Positions 1 to 12,943 are shown, numbered from the stretch's first letter. The stretch: DNA of 64,000 bases from Alkalihalobacillus trypoxylicola (GCF_001590785.1 NZ_LTAO01000001.1:434001-498000); one strand, 5' to 3'. Made by a program: numbers and translations. The notes: generated from the sequence alone by a model not told the origin.

Positions 1-10
1 TGCATTCATA

Positions 11-39
11 TTCAGACCTGTCCCAAAACATGCTATACT
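11..39 (+). promoter_or_regulatory. Probable sigma-A promoter of rqcH
   Basis: TTCAGA (11-16) and TATACT (34-39) are separated by 17 nt, and the -10 is preceded by TG (extended -10). It lies 88 nt before the rqcH start on the same strand. The -35 is weak. Confidence 0.5.
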
Positions 40-126
40 CGTTGTAGCAATATTCGTTTTCTCCTAAAAAATGAAACAAGCTAAAACCGAAAATAGAAAC
101 AGATTGTTTAGACAGAGGTGAATGAC

Positions 127-1845
127 ATGTCATTTGATGGAATGATGACCCGAGCTGTAGTCAAGGAATTAAATGATTCCTTAGCAACAGGTCGAATCAA
201 TAAAATATACCAACCTTTTAAAACGGAACTGATTTTATCTGTTCGTTCAAAAGGAAAAACAAATTCTTTATTATTATCAGCAAATGCCCAATTTGCTCGT
301 GCTCATCTAACGAGGGAGAAATATAGTAATCCTGCTACTCCCCCCATGTTTTGTATGCTACTCAGAAAGCATTTAGAAGGCGCGATCATTGAAAGAATTG
401 AGCAGTTTGGAACCGAACGAATGATTTTTATCGATTGTCATTCTAAGGACGAATTAGGAGATGAAACTAAGAAAAGATTAATCGTTGAAATTATGGGGAA
501 GCATAGCAATATTATTTTAATTGATAGACAAACAGATATGATTTTAGACAGTATTAAGCATATCAGTCTTTCCCAAAGTAGTTATCGTTCCGTACTGCCT
601 GGTCAATCTTATAAATTTCCACCACCTCAAGAAAAGAAAAATCCACTTGAGGCAACAGAGATGACCTTATTAGAGGGCGTTGATTTTAATGCAGGGAAAA
701 TGGATCAACAGTTAGTCACTTTATTTGCAGGATTTTCCCCCCTCATTGGAAAAGAAATTATTCATAGAGCTCATCTAGTAAATAGACAATCCTTAATGGA
801 TGCTTTCTTTTCAGTCGTTAATCCGATAAAGTCGGATCAATATAGTCCTAAAATCATCTTTTCAAAAAATAAAGAGTATTTTTCGGTCGTTGAACTTAAC
901 CATCTGACTGGAACTGAGAAAGAGTTTGAAACCGTAAGTGAAATGCTCGACCGATATTTTTATGGAAAAGCTGAACGAGACCGTGTTAAGCAGCAAGCTC
1001 ACGACTTAGAAAAGCTTTTAATGAATGAATATCAAAAAAATAAAAAGAAAATAAAAAAACTAGAAAAAACATTGGTTCAAGCAGATAAGGCTGCCGATGA
1101 CCAAAAAAAAGGTGAGCTATTAACTGCTCATATGCACTTAGTTAAAAAGGGAGATACATCGGTGGATGTCGTTGACTATTATGACCCAGATGGCAAGATT
1201 ATTACGATTGATCTTTTACCTTTAAAAACTCCTTCTGAAAATGCCCAGCTCTACTTTAAACGTTATAATAAAGCAAAAAATTCAGTGGCCATTGTGAAAG
1301 CACAAATTGAAGAGACGAAATCTGAAATTGTCTACTTTGAACAGCTTATTCAGCAAATGGAAAGTGCTTCACCTGCTGACATTGATGAGATTAGAGAAGA
1401 ATTAATGGAAGAAGGTTATATAAGGAAAAGGCAACAAAAGGGTGATAAAAAGAAAAAGAAAGACCACAAGCCCCAATTGGAACGGTATGTATCTTCAAAC
1501 GAAATCGAATTTTTTGTCGGTAAAAATAATAAGCAAAATGATTATCTTACAAACCGATTTGCTAGACAAGATGAGGTTTGGCTTCATACAAAAGATATAC
1601 CAGGCTCTCATGTAGTCATTCGAAGTACAGAACCGGATGAATTAACGTTACAGGAAGCAGCAACTGTAGCTGCCTTTTATAGTAAAGCAAAGCTTTCTAG
1701 CTCTGTTCCTGTCGATTATACAAAGATTCGTCATGTAAAAAAACCTAATGGTGCCAAACCCGGCTATGTTATCTATGACAATCAAACGACTTTATATGTT
1801 ACCCCTAATGAAGATTTAATTCTTTCATTACGGTCTCGTTCTTAA
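127..1845 (+). CDS. rqcH: Rqc2 homolog RqcH (NFACT family, YloA / fibronectin-binding A type)
   Basis: Ribosome quality control factor that binds stalled 50S-peptidyl-tRNA complexes and recruits tRNA-Ala for C-terminal alanine tailing; older annotations call it a fibronectin-binding protein. About 572 aa, the usual length. The order is an NFACT-N domain (about 1-250), a long charged coiled coil (about 285-440, lysine- and glutamate-rich), and a C-terminal NFACT-R/DUF814 domain (about 455-555) with the typical DEVWLHTKDIPGSHV segment. I chose ATG 127 over GTG 118 because AGAGGTG (114-120) sits 6 nt upstream and the family starts with MSFDG. Residues 97-98 are Glu-Arg where B. subtilis RqcH has Asp-Arg. 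It is the yloA neighbour of the pyr operon, here facing it across moaA. Identification is secure. Confidence 0.95.
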   Translation: MSFDGMMTRAVVKELNDSLATGRINKIYQPFKTELILSVRSKGKTNSLLLSANAQFARAHLTREKYSNPATPPMFCMLLRKHLEGAIIERIEQFGTERMIFIDCHSKDELGDETKKRLIVEIMGKHSNIILIDRQTDMILDSIKHISLSQSSYRSVLPGQSYKFPPPQEKKNPLEATEMTLLEGVDFNAGKMDQQLVTLFAGFSPLIGKEIIHRAHLVNRQSLMDAFFSVVNPIKSDQYSPKIIFSKNKEYFSVVELNHLTGTEKEFETVSEMLDRYFYGKAERDRVKQQAHDLEKLLMNEYQKNKKKIKKLEKTLVQADKAADDQKKGELLTAHMHLVKKGDTSVDVVDYYDPDGKIITIDLLPLKTPSENAQLYFKRYNKAKNSVAIVKAQIEETKSEIVYFEQLIQQMESASPADIDEIREELMEEGYIRKRQQKGDKKKKKDHKPQLERYVSSNEIEFFVGKNNKQNDYLTNRFARQDEVWLHTKDIPGSHVVIRSTEPDELTLQEAATVAAFYSKAKLSSSVPVDYTKIRHVKKPNGAKPGYVIYDNQTTLYVTPNEDLILSLRSRS

Positions 1846-1877
1846 GAGAAGGGCACACTCGTTCTCATACTAAGCAA

Positions 1878-1917
1878 AAAAGTGAAATGGAGAATAAATT
1901 TACTCCATTTCACTTTT
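1878..1917. terminator. Bidirectional intrinsic terminator between rqcH and moaA
   Basis: A perfect 15-bp stem (1878-1892 with 1903-1917) has A-rich and T-rich flanks, so it can serve rqcH on the plus strand and moaA on the minus strand. The stem resembles the ileS terminator at 18551-18586. Confidence 0.9.
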
Positions 1918-1938
1918 TTTATTTTTAAAATTAAACGA

Positions 1939-2961
1939 TTACCCACCAATATGAGACATTTCAATTTTGTTAGTAGTATGATTTTTTTTCGACATTCTTT
2001 CTACCGAATATTGGTCATCTCTCAAATGCCATGTTTCAATAATTCTTGATTTGATGACTTCGTCGGTGGCATGGTTTCTTAGAAGACTTTTAAATTCCGT
2101 TCCTTTTGAAGCAAATAAACAGGTATATAGGGTACCTTCTACAGACAACCTTGCTCTTGTACAAGAGCCACAAAATGCATCAGAAACGGATGAGATGATT
2201 CCAATTTCAGCATCTTGTCCCTTATACTTGTAACGTGTTGCTACTTCTCCTAAATAGGATGGCTCCTGTGCTTCTAATGGCATAACCTCATTAATTTTTT
2301 CAAAGATTTCCTTTTTCGTCATGACTTCTTTCATTTTCCAGCCATTCGAGGTGCCTACATCCATATATTCAATAAATCGAAGCGTATACCCCTTTTCACG
2401 AAAGTATTGTGCCATCGGAAGGATATCTTGGTCATTGACTCCTTTTTGAACAACCATATTGACCTTCACTTCTAAACCTGCCTCACTTGCTGCCGCCATC
2501 CCTTTTAATACAGGGTCTATTCCGATTCCTCTTCCATTTATACGGCCAAAACGCTCATTATCTAAGCTATCTAAGCTAACTGTAACTCTCTTTAACCCTG
2601 CTTTTTTCAAGGATTTCGCATGATAAGGCAGTAGAAAGCCGTTAGTAGTCATCGCTATATCTGAGATACCAGTAGCCTGAGATAAAGAATGTATTAATGA
2701 TGCAACATCCTTCCTCATCAAAGGTTCTCCTCCCGTTATGCGTAGCTTTTGTAGAGAAGTCACTTGATAAAACAATGAAACCAGTCTTGTTATTTCTTCA
2801 AAGCTTAATAGCTCATCCTTTTTTAAAAAGGGATAATTCTCATCAAAAATCTCTGATGGCATACAGTAGTGACACCGGAAATTACAGCGATCCGTAACAG
2901 AAATTCGCAAGTCCTTTAAAGGTCTTAGCCGTTGGTCATATATGGGTTTCTCTAATGTCAT
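1939..2961 (-). CDS. moaA: GTP 3',8-cyclase MoaA (molybdenum cofactor biosynthesis)
   Basis: Radical SAM enzyme that converts GTP to 3',8-cyclo-GTP, the first step of molybdopterin synthesis in the cytoplasm. The N-terminal motif CNFRCHYC (CxxxCxxC) binds the SAM cluster. A C-terminal CxxC-x13-C set (CGSC...C) binds the second 4Fe-4S cluster, and the protein ends in the Gly-Gly typical of MoaA. About 340 aa, normal length. ATG 2961 (MTLEKPIYD) is preferred over ATG 2970 because AAAGG lies about 9 nt before the former and touches the latter. No other molybdenum cofactor gene (moaC, moaE, moeA, mobA) is in this window, so its partners must lie elsewhere if the pathway works. Confidence 0.95.
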   Translation of the reverse strand: MTLEKPIYDQRLRPLKDLRISVTDRCNFRCHYCMPSEIFDENYPFLKKDELLSFEEITRLVSLFYQVTSLQKLRITGGEPLMRKDVASLIHSLSQATGISDIAMTTNGFLLPYHAKSLKKAGLKRVTVSLDSLDNERFGRINGRGIGIDPVLKGMAAASEAGLEVKVNMVVQKGVNDQDILPMAQYFREKGYTLRFIEYMDVGTSNGWKMKEVMTKKEIFEKINEVMPLEAQEPSYLGEVATRYKYKGQDAEIGIISSVSDAFCGSCTRARLSVEGTLYTCLFASKGTEFKSLLRNHATDEVIKSRIIETWHLRDDQYSVERMSKKNHTTNKIEMSHIGG

Positions 2962-3047
2962 CCATCTCATCCTTTCTTCAGCCAGCCATCTATGAAAAAC
3001 GGTTTGTTATGATACATTTATTTATACCAAATCTTAAGCTACATGAG

Positions 3048-3263
3048 TTATTCCTTTTCATCTTCTACATATTCAAGTATATCACCAGGCTGGCAATTTA
3101 AGGTTTTACAAATGGCATCTAATGTCGAGAATCTTATAGCTTTAACCTTACCTGTTTTTAAGTTTGATAAATTAACCGTTGAAATATCAATAGAATTTGC
3201 CAATACGTTCAACCTCATTTTTCTTTCTGCCAATACACGATCTAAACGAATAATTATACTCAT
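3048..3263 (-). CDS. Small Cro/C1-type HTH transcriptional regulator
   Basis: A 71-aa protein made up almost entirely of an XRE-family helix-turn-helix: residues 1-60 give the five-helix pattern with a recognition helix near STVNLSNLKTGKV, followed by the LDAICKTLNCQPGDILEY signature of YozG-like regulators. It starts at ATG 3263 behind AAGGGAATAATC and follows the DUF2975 membrane gene by 15 nt, so the two are probably cotranscribed. In many Firmicutes such small regulators accompany DUF2975 proteins. The regulated targets are unknown and likely include its own operon. Confidence 0.85.
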   Translation of the reverse strand: MSIIIRLDRVLAERKMRLNVLANSIDISTVNLSNLKTGKVKAIRFSTLDAICKTLNCQPGDILEYVEDEKE

Positions 3264-3278
3264 GATTATTCCCTTCTG

Positions 3279-3899
3279 TTATAACGTCGTATCAACGTCT
3301 TCCTGTAAATATACACCATACCTAAATAGATGGTAAACGGCTAATAAAAATAATCCAATCAATAAGCCCACATAATGAAGATTCATTAAACTAATATTTA
3401 GTGAATGTGTCACAAAAATATTAATAGCTAGATTAATCATAAAAAGACCAAATATTGAATATGCGATTACTACGAAAGCTATTCTTTTCAATTGCGCTAC
3501 TGCCTCAAAATGAAAAGGACTTTCACTCTCCATCATATGATTAATGAATGTCGTGACTAAATGAAGCACATAAAATAGTAATGGTGTGTAAACAAGTTGA
3601 TTGCTTAACAAATAAGTAATAAAAGCCGTTTTGACCTCAAACATATAAGGATAGGGCATCGAGGTTGGTAACAATGAAAAAGGAACTAATAATGAAAAGC
3701 TAAAGCTACCTAACATTCCAATATTTAGTTCCCAATGCGCCACTCCCTTTGTAGCTGTAAATGCAACCTCAGGCAAAAATAGGCCCCAAACCAAAATAGT
3801 TATAAAAAACAATATAGTGAGAGCAATCAGTACTTTACATACATTTAATAACGTAACAATTCTCGAAAGTTGTGTATTCATTTTTGAACGATGATACAT
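3279..3899 (-). CDS. DUF2975 family integral membrane protein
   Basis: About 206 aa with four hydrophobic segments (near residues 18-45, 100-125, 140-170 and 175-200) and a short basic N-terminus; no catalytic motif is visible. The layout and the downstream XRE gene fit the DUF2975 family, whose function is unknown. I chose ATG 3899 (MYHRSKMNT) because AAGGGGGG is about 6 nt before it, whereas ATG 3905 directly abuts that purine run. The pair sits between moaA and the pyr operon terminator, a place where B. subtilis has other genes, so it is an accessory insertion in an otherwise conserved neighbourhood. Confidence 0.75.
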   Translation of the reverse strand: MYHRSKMNTQLSRIVTLLNVCKVLIALTILFFITILVWGLFLPEVAFTATKGVAHWELNIGMLGSFSFSLLVPFSLLPTSMPYPYMFEVKTAFITYLLSNQLVYTPLLFYVLHLVTTFINHMMESESPFHFEAVAQLKRIAFVVIAYSIFGLFMINLAINIFVTHSLNISLMNLHYVGLLIGLFLLAVYHLFRYGVYLQEDVDTTL

Positions 3900-4053
3900 A
3901 TTCATCCCCCCTTCGTTTTTAGTATAAAGCTGTTACTAATTCATTACCATTAAAAAATTAATGATAATCGATAATTTTTTTATGATATTTGTTAATGTCT
4001 CAACAAGAAATTGCTGTGACAATACGATTAAAAGAAGAACTATACACATGTTA

Positions 4054-4224
4054 AGTGCCCGTATGTTCGCTTCCACAACACATTCTGAGTCCGATGGAGA
4101 GCTTCCGAACTACCTGAATTTCGTCATGGTCACTACCGACCACTGGCGTCTCTGTGCCTTGTGTCCGCTATCCTACGATTTTCATAGCTCTAAAAACCCT
4201 CCTTTTTGCAAAAAAGGAGGGTTC
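4054..4224 (+). repeat. Dispersed intergenic repeat, family B, copy 1
   Basis: It shares the pattern CCACTGG(A/C)G..CTC.GT..TTGTGTCCGCTA.C.TAC and then a CCCTCCTTTT..AAAAGGAGGG hairpin with the copies near 35.6 and 37.3 kb. This copy is the most diverged of the three terminator-bearing ones. Confidence 0.65.
4195..4223. terminator. Intrinsic terminator after pyrE, carried by repeat B1
   Basis: AACCCTCCTTTTT pairs with AAAAAGGAGGGTT around a GC loop. On the minus strand the stem is followed by TTTTT, so it ends the pyr operon about 80 nt after pyrE. Confidence 0.85.
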
Positions 4225-4302
4225 TATCGTTATTTTTGAATTTTAAATTTCGCAATAGGAGCTTCTTTATAAGCAACTTTTGTCTCAGCCTTTTTCTCTA
4301 TT

Positions 4303-4935
4303 CTATGATTGAATCCAAGACTCATCGGCTGGATTTTTTCTCCATTGCAATAACCTTTCCGACTCACCTTCGGAAATGACGCCATTTTCTTTTGCCACTT
4401 CTACTAAAGTCGAATAGTTGGATAATACTTTCGTTTCTAACTTTTCCTGTGCAAAGTTTTCATGAGCTTTTTCTAATTCATATGTAAAGATTGCGACAAC
4501 ACCTAGTACGTCAGCACCTGCCTCTTTAACAGCTTTCGCTGAAGTAATAGAGCTGCCTCCTGTTGAAATTAAATCTTCAACAATGACGACCTTTTGTTGA
4601 GCTTCTATTTTTCCTTCTATTTGGCTTTGCTTGCCATGCTTTTTAGCTTTTCCACGAATATAAGCCATCGGTAAATTTAAATGCTCACTCACCCAAGCTG
4701 CATGTGGAATACCTGCAGTAGCTGTCCCGGCAATAACCTCAGCTTCTGGAAAATGCTCTTTGACTAACTGTGCTAGACCTTCAGAAATCTCTTTACGTAC
4801 AGTAGGATAAGACATCGTTAAACGATTATCACAATATATAGGAGAGCGTAAGCCAGAGCTCCATATAAATGGCTCATTTGGGCTCAAACTCACCGCTTTA
4901 ATATCTAATAAATGCTTAGCAATTTGTTTTTCCAT
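4303..4935 (-). CDS. pyrE: Orotate phosphoribosyltransferase
   Basis: Transfers the phosphoribosyl group of PRPP to orotate, giving OMP, the fifth step of UMP synthesis; cytoplasmic. The 210 aa match the family length. The PRPP-binding loop is [14 protein letters not shown] (about residues 118-131) and the flexible lysine-rich loop ([10 protein letters not shown]) lies just before it. The start ATG 4935 has GGGGGG about 6 nt upstream. It is the last gene of the pyr operon, 3 nt after pyrF, followed by a terminator inside a repeat. Control is by the upstream PyrR attenuators. Confidence 0.97.
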   Translation of the reverse strand: MEKQIAKHLLDIKAVSLSPNEPFIWSSGLRSPIYCDNRLTMSYPTVRKEISEGLAQLVKEHFPEAEVIAGTATAGIPHAAWVSEHLNLPMAYIRGKAKKHGKQSQIEGKIEAQQKVVIVEDLISTGGSSITSAKAVKEAGADVLGVVAIFTYELEKAHENFAQEKLETKVLSNYSTLVEVAKENGVISEGESERLLQWRKNPADESWIQS

Positions 4936-4938
4936 TCG

Positions 4939-7342
<2,404 letters not shown>

Positions 7343-7361
7343 TCTCTCCTTTCGATGTTTC

Positions 7362-10300
7362 CTAGTTCATTACTGGCATGCTTTCAGATGAGAACGTAAT
7401 TGATTCAATGACGGATAATAAGGCATCAGCCGTGTCAATTGAAGTTAAGCACACGACGCCATTTTCTACAGATTCTCTTCGGATTCTAAATCCGTCTCGA
7501 GCTGGCTGTTTTCCTCTTGTAAGAGTATTGATGACAAATTGCGCTTGACCTTGACGGATGACATCAAGAAGATGAGGCTTCTCTGCTCCTATTTTGTTTA
7601 CAACCGTCACAGGGATATTTAATGTCTTAATCGCATCTGCTGTGCCTTCGGTTGCGAGAATTTCATAACCAATTGCATGAAATCTCTCTACTAAACTCAT
7701 GGCTTCTTCTTTATCTTTGTTTGCTACTGTAAAGAGAACCGCTCCATGTTTTGGAATGTTCATACCTGATGCTATTAATCCTTTATACAATGCTTTTTCT
7801 AATGTGCGATCTCTACCCATCACTTCTCCAGTTGATTTCATTTCTGGGCCTAGTGTGATATCGACGCGACGCAGCTTGGCAAAGGAAAATACAGGTACTT
7901 TAACGGATACCTCTTTTGCCTCTGGATGATAGCCTGTTTCATATCCGAGTGTTTGTAGTGATTGTCCAAGCATGACTTTAGTAGCTAGATTAGCCATCGC
8001 GACTCCTGTAATTTTACTTAGGAATGGCACGGTACGACTTGATCTTGGGTTCACTTCTAGAACATACACTTCATCCTGATGCCATACAAATTGTATATTT
8101 AAGAGACCGACTATATTCAAACCTTGAGCAATCTTAATCGTTCTATCTATTAATCTTTGTTTCATTTCCTCTGGAACGGTTTGTGGTGGGTAGACGGCAA
8201 TCGAATCCCCTGAATGAACCCCTGCTCGTTCTATATGCTCCATGATTCCAGGTATATAAACGTTTTCTCCATCTGAAATTGCATCAACCTCTAGTTCCTT
8301 ACCTGTTAAATATCGATCCACTAATACGGGGTGCTTTGGATTAACCTTAACCGCTCTTTCCATATAATTTAAAAGTTCTTCTTCTTTATAAACAATTTCC
8401 ATCGCACGACCACCTAGAACATAGGACGGTCTAACAAGTACGGGATAACCAATTTCATTTGCAATTGAAACAGCTTGTTCAACTGATGTAGCAGTCTTTC
8501 CAAGGGGCTGTGGAATATTTAATTCCATTAAGCTTTGTTCAAATTTATCACGATCCTCCGCTCGATCCATATCCGCTAAAGAAGTTCCGATAATTTTAAC
8601 CCCTCTTGCTTCAAGTCCTTCTGCCAGATTGATAGCGGTCTGGCCGCCAAATTGAACAATGACTCCTTCTGGCTGCTCATGCTCAATGACATGCATAACA
8701 TCTTCTATCGTTAATGGTTCAAAATAAAGCTTATCTGAAGTACTAAAGTCTGTTGAGACGGTTTCTGGATTATTGTTCATAATAATCGCTTCATATCCTG
8801 ATTCCTTAATCGCCCAAACCGAGTGAACCGTAGCATAATCAAACTCAATTCCTTGACCAATTCGAATCGGACCTGAGCCTAGAACTAAAATACTCTTTTT
8901 ATCGGTTCTAATCGATTCCATTTCTTCTTCATAAGTACCGTAGAAATAAGGCGTAGCAGATTCAAACTCAGCGGCACATGTATCCACCATTTTGTAAACA
9001 GGTAAAATCGCATTCTCTTTTCGGAACTGATAGATTTCATGCTCTGAGCATTGTAATAAGCTTGCGAGCGTTTCATCAGAATAGCCTCTTTGCTTGACCT
9101 CTTGAATCAATGACTTCTGTAAACCTTCTTTTTTGATTATTTCTTCATAATGAACGAGTTTTTTTATTTTTTGTAAGAAAAATCGGTCAATTTTCGTTTT
9201 TTGATGAAGCTCTTCTAGTTCTATATTTCTTCTATAAAGCTCGGCAAGTGCAAAAAGTCTTTGGTCATCTGGCGTTTGAATTCGGCTTAACAATTCTTCT
9301 GTCGATAAAGCATCTAACTCATGGTCGTGAATATGATGATAACCTGCTTCTAATGAGCGTACAGCCTTTAAAAGAGATTCTTCAATATTTCTACCAATTG
9401 CCATGACCTCTCCGGTTGCTTTCATTTGTGTTCCTAATTTTCGATTAGCTGCATTAAATTTGTCAAATGGCCAGCGTGGGATTTTTGCTACAACATAATC
9501 TAGTGCAGGCTCAAAGCTTGCATAAGTCGTTCCAGTTACGGGATTTTTAATTTCATCTAAGCTATAGCCACAAGCAATTTTAGCTGCCATTTTTGCAATA
9601 GGATATCCTGTCGCTTTTGAAGCAAGCGCGGATGAACGACTTACTCTAGGATTCACTTCAATGATATAATATTGATCACTTTCTGCATCCAAGGCAAATT
9701 GAACATTACAGCCTCCTTCAATTCCTAAGGCACGGATAATTTTCAAGCTAGAATTACGAAGCATTTGATAATCACGGTCCGTTAACGTTTGGCTAGGAGC
9801 AAAAACAATCGAATCACCTGTATGAACGCCTACTGGGTCAAAGTTTTCCATATTACATACGACGATTGCCTGATTTTTACTATCACGCATAACCTCATAT
9901 TCTACTTCTTTAAACCCTGCAATACTTTTTTCAATGAGACATTGTGTAACGGGACTATACTTTAATCCACTTGATACAATCTCCTCTAGCTCTTCATCAT
10001 TATGACAAATCCCCCCACCTGTACCTCCAAGTGTGTAGGCTGGTCTTACGATAACCGGAAAACCAATATGTTCAACAAATGTTTTTGCCTCTGCTAATGT
10101 ATGAACAATTTCACTTTCTGGAACAGGTTCTCCCAGCTCGTGCATAAGTGAGCGAAATTGCTCACGGTCTTCAGCTTGTTTAATCGCTTTTAAATCTGTT
10201 CCAAGTAATTCAATTTGATACGTCTTTAAAATTCCTGATTCTTCTAGCTCCATTGCCATATTCAAGCCCGTTTGTCCACCTAGTGTAGCGACGATTCCAT

Positions 10301-10550
10301 CAGGTCTTTCTTTTCGAATAATTTTACTGACAAATTCAAGAGTAATGGGTTCAATATACACTCGATCTGCCATGGTCGTATCCGTCATAATGGTCGCGGG
10401 ATTAGAATTGATTAAAATGACTTCATAGCCCTCTTCCTTTAACGCTTGACAAGCCTGCGTTCCTGCATAATCAAATTCAGCTGCCTGACCGATTACAATA
10501 GGTCCAGAGCCAATCACTAATATCTTCTTTATGTCTGTTCGTTTTGCCAT
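7362..10550 (-). CDS. pyrAB: Carbamoyl-phosphate synthase large subunit (pyrimidine-specific)
   Basis: Makes carbamoyl phosphate from bicarbonate, ATP and ammonia delivered by PyrAA. 1062 aa, full length. Two homologous ATP-grasp halves are visible: each begins with a GSGPI.IGQ..EFDYA motif (about residues 14 and 559), followed by the RP(A/S)Y.LGG glycine loops. The last about 130 residues form the methylglyoxal-synthase-like regulatory domain ([11 protein letters not shown] near the end). The start ATG 10550 follows AGGAGAGAGAACA. It lies 18 nt after pyrAA within the operon. Confidence 0.98.
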   Translation of the reverse strand: MAKRTDIKKILVIGSGPIVIGQAAEFDYAGTQACQALKEEGYEVILINSNPATIMTDTTMADRVYIEPITLEFVSKIIRKERPDGIVATLGGQTGLNMAMELEESGILKTYQIELLGTDLKAIKQAEDREQFRSLMHELGEPVPESEIVHTLAEAKTFVEHIGFPVIVRPAYTLGGTGGGICHNDEELEEIVSSGLKYSPVTQCLIEKSIAGFKEVEYEVMRDSKNQAIVVCNMENFDPVGVHTGDSIVFAPSQTLTDRDYQMLRNSSLKIIRALGIEGGCNVQFALDAESDQYYIIEVNPRVSRSSALASKATGYPIAKMAAKIACGYSLDEIKNPVTGTTYASFEPALDYVVAKIPRWPFDKFNAANRKLGTQMKATGEVMAIGRNIEESLLKAVRSLEAGYHHIHDHELDALSTEELLSRIQTPDDQRLFALAELYRRNIELEELHQKTKIDRFFLQKIKKLVHYEEIIKKEGLQKSLIQEVKQRGYSDETLASLLQCSEHEIYQFRKENAILPVYKMVDTCAAEFESATPYFYGTYEEEMESIRTDKKSILVLGSGPIRIGQGIEFDYATVHSVWAIKESGYEAIIMNNNPETVSTDFSTSDKLYFEPLTIEDVMHVIEHEQPEGVIVQFGGQTAINLAEGLEARGVKIIGTSLADMDRAEDRDKFEQSLMELNIPQPLGKTATSVEQAVSIANEIGYPVLVRPSYVLGGRAMEIVYKEEELLNYMERAVKVNPKHPVLVDRYLTGKELEVDAISDGENVYIPGIMEHIERAGVHSGDSIAVYPPQTVPEEMKQRLIDRTIKIAQGLNIVGLLNIQFVWHQDEVYVLEVNPRSSRTVPFLSKITGVAMANLATKVMLGQSLQTLGYETGYHPEAKEVSVKVPVFSFAKLRRVDITLGPEMKSTGEVMGRDRTLEKALYKGLIASGMNIPKHGAVLFTVANKDKEEAMSLVERFHAIGYEILATEGTADAIKTLNIPVTVVNKIGAEKPHLLDVIRQGQAQFVINTLTRGKQPARDGFRIRRESVENGVVCLTSIDTADALLSVIESITFSSESMPVMN

Positions 10551-10568
10551 TGTTCTCTCTCCTATCTT

Positions 10569-11660
10569 TTATACATGTAATGGTTGCTTTGTTTGTTCAT
10601 TAATCATTTTCATAAAGCGGTCAAACAAATGATTCGCATCGTGCGGCCCCGGTGATGCTTCAGGGTGATACTGAACGCTAAATGCTGGAAGATTTTTGTG
10701 CTTGATCCCTTCAACCGTTCCATCATTTACAGCGACATGAGTTAGCTCCAATTCTGTTGACTGTAAAGATTCTAAATCTACCGTGTAGCCATGGTTTTGT
10801 GCCGTAATATCTATTTGTCCAGTCGATACTTCTCGAACAGGGTGGTTAGATCCTCTATGCCCAAAGCGTAAACGACTAGTGGTCGCTCCACAAGCTAAGG
10901 ATAATAGCTGATGACCTAAACAAATTCCGAAAATAGGTGTTTTCCCTAATATTTGCTGTATCATCTCAATCGCTTCTGGCACGTCCTCTGGATTTCCAGG
11001 TCCATTACTGAGTAATACTCCATCGGGACCTAGGCGCATAATTTCTTCTGCTGAAATATTATAGGGTACAACAATCACATCACATTGACGTTCAATTAGT
11101 CCGTGTAGAATTCCATGCTTCATCCCATAATCAACTAACACGACCCTCTTACCTTTTCCAGGAATATGATAAGGGTCCTTGGTCGATACTTTTGAGACTT
11201 GATCCTTCATCCATTCACTGTTCTTTAAAAGCTTTACTACCTTTTCTTTATCCACATTTATATCGCAAATTCGTCCCTTTAAAGTTCCATGCTCACGAAT
11301 TAATCGAGTCAGCTTTCTCGTATCGATACCAGCTAGCCCTGGAATTCCCTTTGCTTCTAATAGAGTGTGCAATGATTCTTCACTTCTCCAATGGCTTGGT
11401 TCGAGCTCTATCTCTTTGACGATTAATCCATGTATAGCTGGAGTAATCGATTCAAAATCATCGCGATTAATCCCATAGTTTCCTATTAGTGGATAAGTTA
11501 ATGTGACAATTTGACCGCAATAGGATAAATCCGATAAAATTTCCTGATATCCAGTCATTCCTGTATTAAAGACTACTTCTCCACTCATTTCCAAATCGGC
11601 ACCAAAGCCATATCCTTTATAACTATCGCCATTTTCTAAGATTAATAGTTTTTCTTTCAT
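10569..11660 (-). CDS. pyrAA: Carbamoyl-phosphate synthase small subunit (glutaminase)
   Basis: Class I glutamine amidotransferase subunit that hydrolyses glutamine and channels ammonia to PyrAB. 363 aa. The N-terminal CPSase-specific domain spans about residues 1-165. In the amidotransferase domain the nucleophile is Cys247 in GICLGHQ, with the His-Glu pair in [10 protein letters not shown] near residues 330-337. The ATG at 11660 overlaps the pyrC stop (ATGA). It is named for the pyrimidine operon because of its PyrR-controlled context. Confidence 0.97.
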   Translation of the reverse strand: MKEKLLILENGDSYKGYGFGADLEMSGEVVFNTGMTGYQEILSDLSYCGQIVTLTYPLIGNYGINRDDFESITPAIHGLIVKEIELEPSHWRSEESLHTLLEAKGIPGLAGIDTRKLTRLIREHGTLKGRICDINVDKEKVVKLLKNSEWMKDQVSKVSTKDPYHIPGKGKRVVLVDYGMKHGILHGLIERQCDVIVVPYNISAEEIMRLGPDGVLLSNGPGNPEDVPEAIEMIQQILGKTPIFGICLGHQLLSLACGATTSRLRFGHRGSNHPVREVSTGQIDITAQNHGYTVDLESLQSTELELTHVAVNDGTVEGIKHKNLPAFSVQYHPEASPGPHDANHLFDRFMKMINEQTKQPLHV

Positions 11661-12943
11661 TGAACGTCACCTCTTTGTTGTTTATCCCAAACTTTATTAC
11701 CTGACACAAAGGTCATAATCGGCCATCCTTGACAAGCCCAATCCTGAAAAGGCGTATTTTTGCCTTTTGAAACAAAATCCTCTTTATTAATTCTTTCCTC
11801 ATGCTCAAGGTCAATAACGGTAATATCAGCTGTAGCGCCCTCTTGTAAAACCCCTTTATTTAACCCAAAGGTTTTAGCCGGTAAAATCGATAGCCAATCT
11901 ACTAATTGCTTTAAGGTTATTTTTTTATTTAAAACAAGGTGTGTATACAATAAAGGAAAGGCCGTTTCTAACCCTACTATTCCAAAAGGTGCTCGTTCAA
12001 TAGCTTGAGATTTTTCTTCCTCTGTATGAGGCGCATGATCCGTTGCGATGAAATCGATTGTTCCATCTAATAAGCCTTCCATTAATGCCTCTTGATCATC
12101 CTTCCCTCGTAAAGGTGGGTTCATTTTATAATTCGTATCAAGGCCAGGAATATCTTCTTCGCTTAATAATAGGTGATGAGGGGTTACCTCAGCTGTCACG
12201 TTTATCCCTGCTTTTTTAGCATCTCGAACGACTCTTACAGACTCTTTTGTACTAATGTGACAAACGTGATAATGAGCACCTGCTGCTTCAGCAAGCAGCA
12301 CATCACGCGCAATATGTACGGATTCACATACAGACGGAATACCATTAATTCCGTGTTTTTTAGAAAAGTTACCTTCATGAACAGCTCCACTATGAATTAA
12401 TGTGTTTTCTTCACAATGAGCGACGATAGCCATGTCTAGCTTTGCTGCTTTTTCCATAGCTTGTAGCATCATATCTGCAGACTGAACACCTACCCCATCA
12501 TCAGTAAAAGCAAATGCACCAGCTTCCTTTAGTGAAGCAAAATTAGTCAATTCTTTTCCAAGCTGTCTCGTTGTAATCGCGGCATATGGTAATACATTCA
12601 CATATCCCGTTTCTTCTACTTTTTGATGTACCCACTGTAATTGCTCACTTGTGTCCGGTACTGGACGTGTATTAGGCATCGCACATATCGTTGTAAACCC
12701 ACCTTTTGCGGCTGCTAATGTACCTGTTTCAATGGTCTCTTTCTTTTCTCCACCAGGCTCTCTTAAATGAACGTGCACATCAATGAGTCCCGGAACTACC
12801 AATTTCCCCTTAATATCGATTATTTCATCATATTCATCTAATGTTTCAAAGCTTACTTTTCCGTTGATGATGGAAAGATTAACCTGCTTTTGCTCTCCAT
12901 TCTCTGTTATGATATTTCCTCCAACTAATTGAATTATACTCAT
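11657..12943 (-). CDS. pyrC: Dihydroorotase
   Basis: Zinc amidohydrolase that cyclises carbamoyl aspartate to dihydroorotate, the third step. 428 aa, class I (long) type. Metal ligands are visible as His57-x-His59 in [10 protein letters not shown], further His in IVAHCEE and YHVCHIST, and the catalytic Asp in IATDHAPHT (about residue 300). The start ATG 12943 follows CTGGAGGTTTATT. It lies between pyrB and pyrAA and is coupled to pyrAA. Confidence 0.97.
   Translation of the reverse strand: MSIIQLVGGNIITENGEQKQVNLSIINGKVSFETLDEYDEIIDIKGKLVVPGLIDVHVHLREPGGEKKETIETGTLAAAKGGFTTICAMPNTRPVPDTSEQLQWVHQKVEETGYVNVLPYAAITTRQLGKELTNFASLKEAGAFAFTDDGVGVQSADMMLQAMEKAAKLDMAIVAHCEENTLIHSGAVHEGNFSKKHGINGIPSVCESVHIARDVLLAEAAGAHYHVCHISTKESVRVVRDAKKAGINVTAEVTPHHLLLSEEDIPGLDTNYKMNPPLRGKDDQEALMEGLLDGTIDFIATDHAPHTEEEKSQAIERAPFGIVGLETAFPLLYTHLVLNKKITLKQLVDWLSILPAKTFGLNKGVLQEGATADITVIDLEHEERINKEDFVSKGKNTPFQDWACQGWPIMTFVSGNKVWDKQQRGDVQ

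Larger units (their letters stand above)
3900..4302. other. Non-coding gap holding repeat copy B1 and the pyr operon terminator
   Basis: There is no credible gene. The first 150 nt are AT-rich. The rest is a dispersed repeat (about 4054-4224) ending in the terminator hairpin at 4195-4223. A 92-codon open frame here (3961-4239) runs through the repeat and the terminator and has no ribosome binding site. Confidence 0.75.

Noticed and set aside
3961-4239. 92-codon plus-strand open frame
   Set aside because: It runs through the family B repeat and the pyr terminator, has no ribosome binding site and no recognisable protein features.
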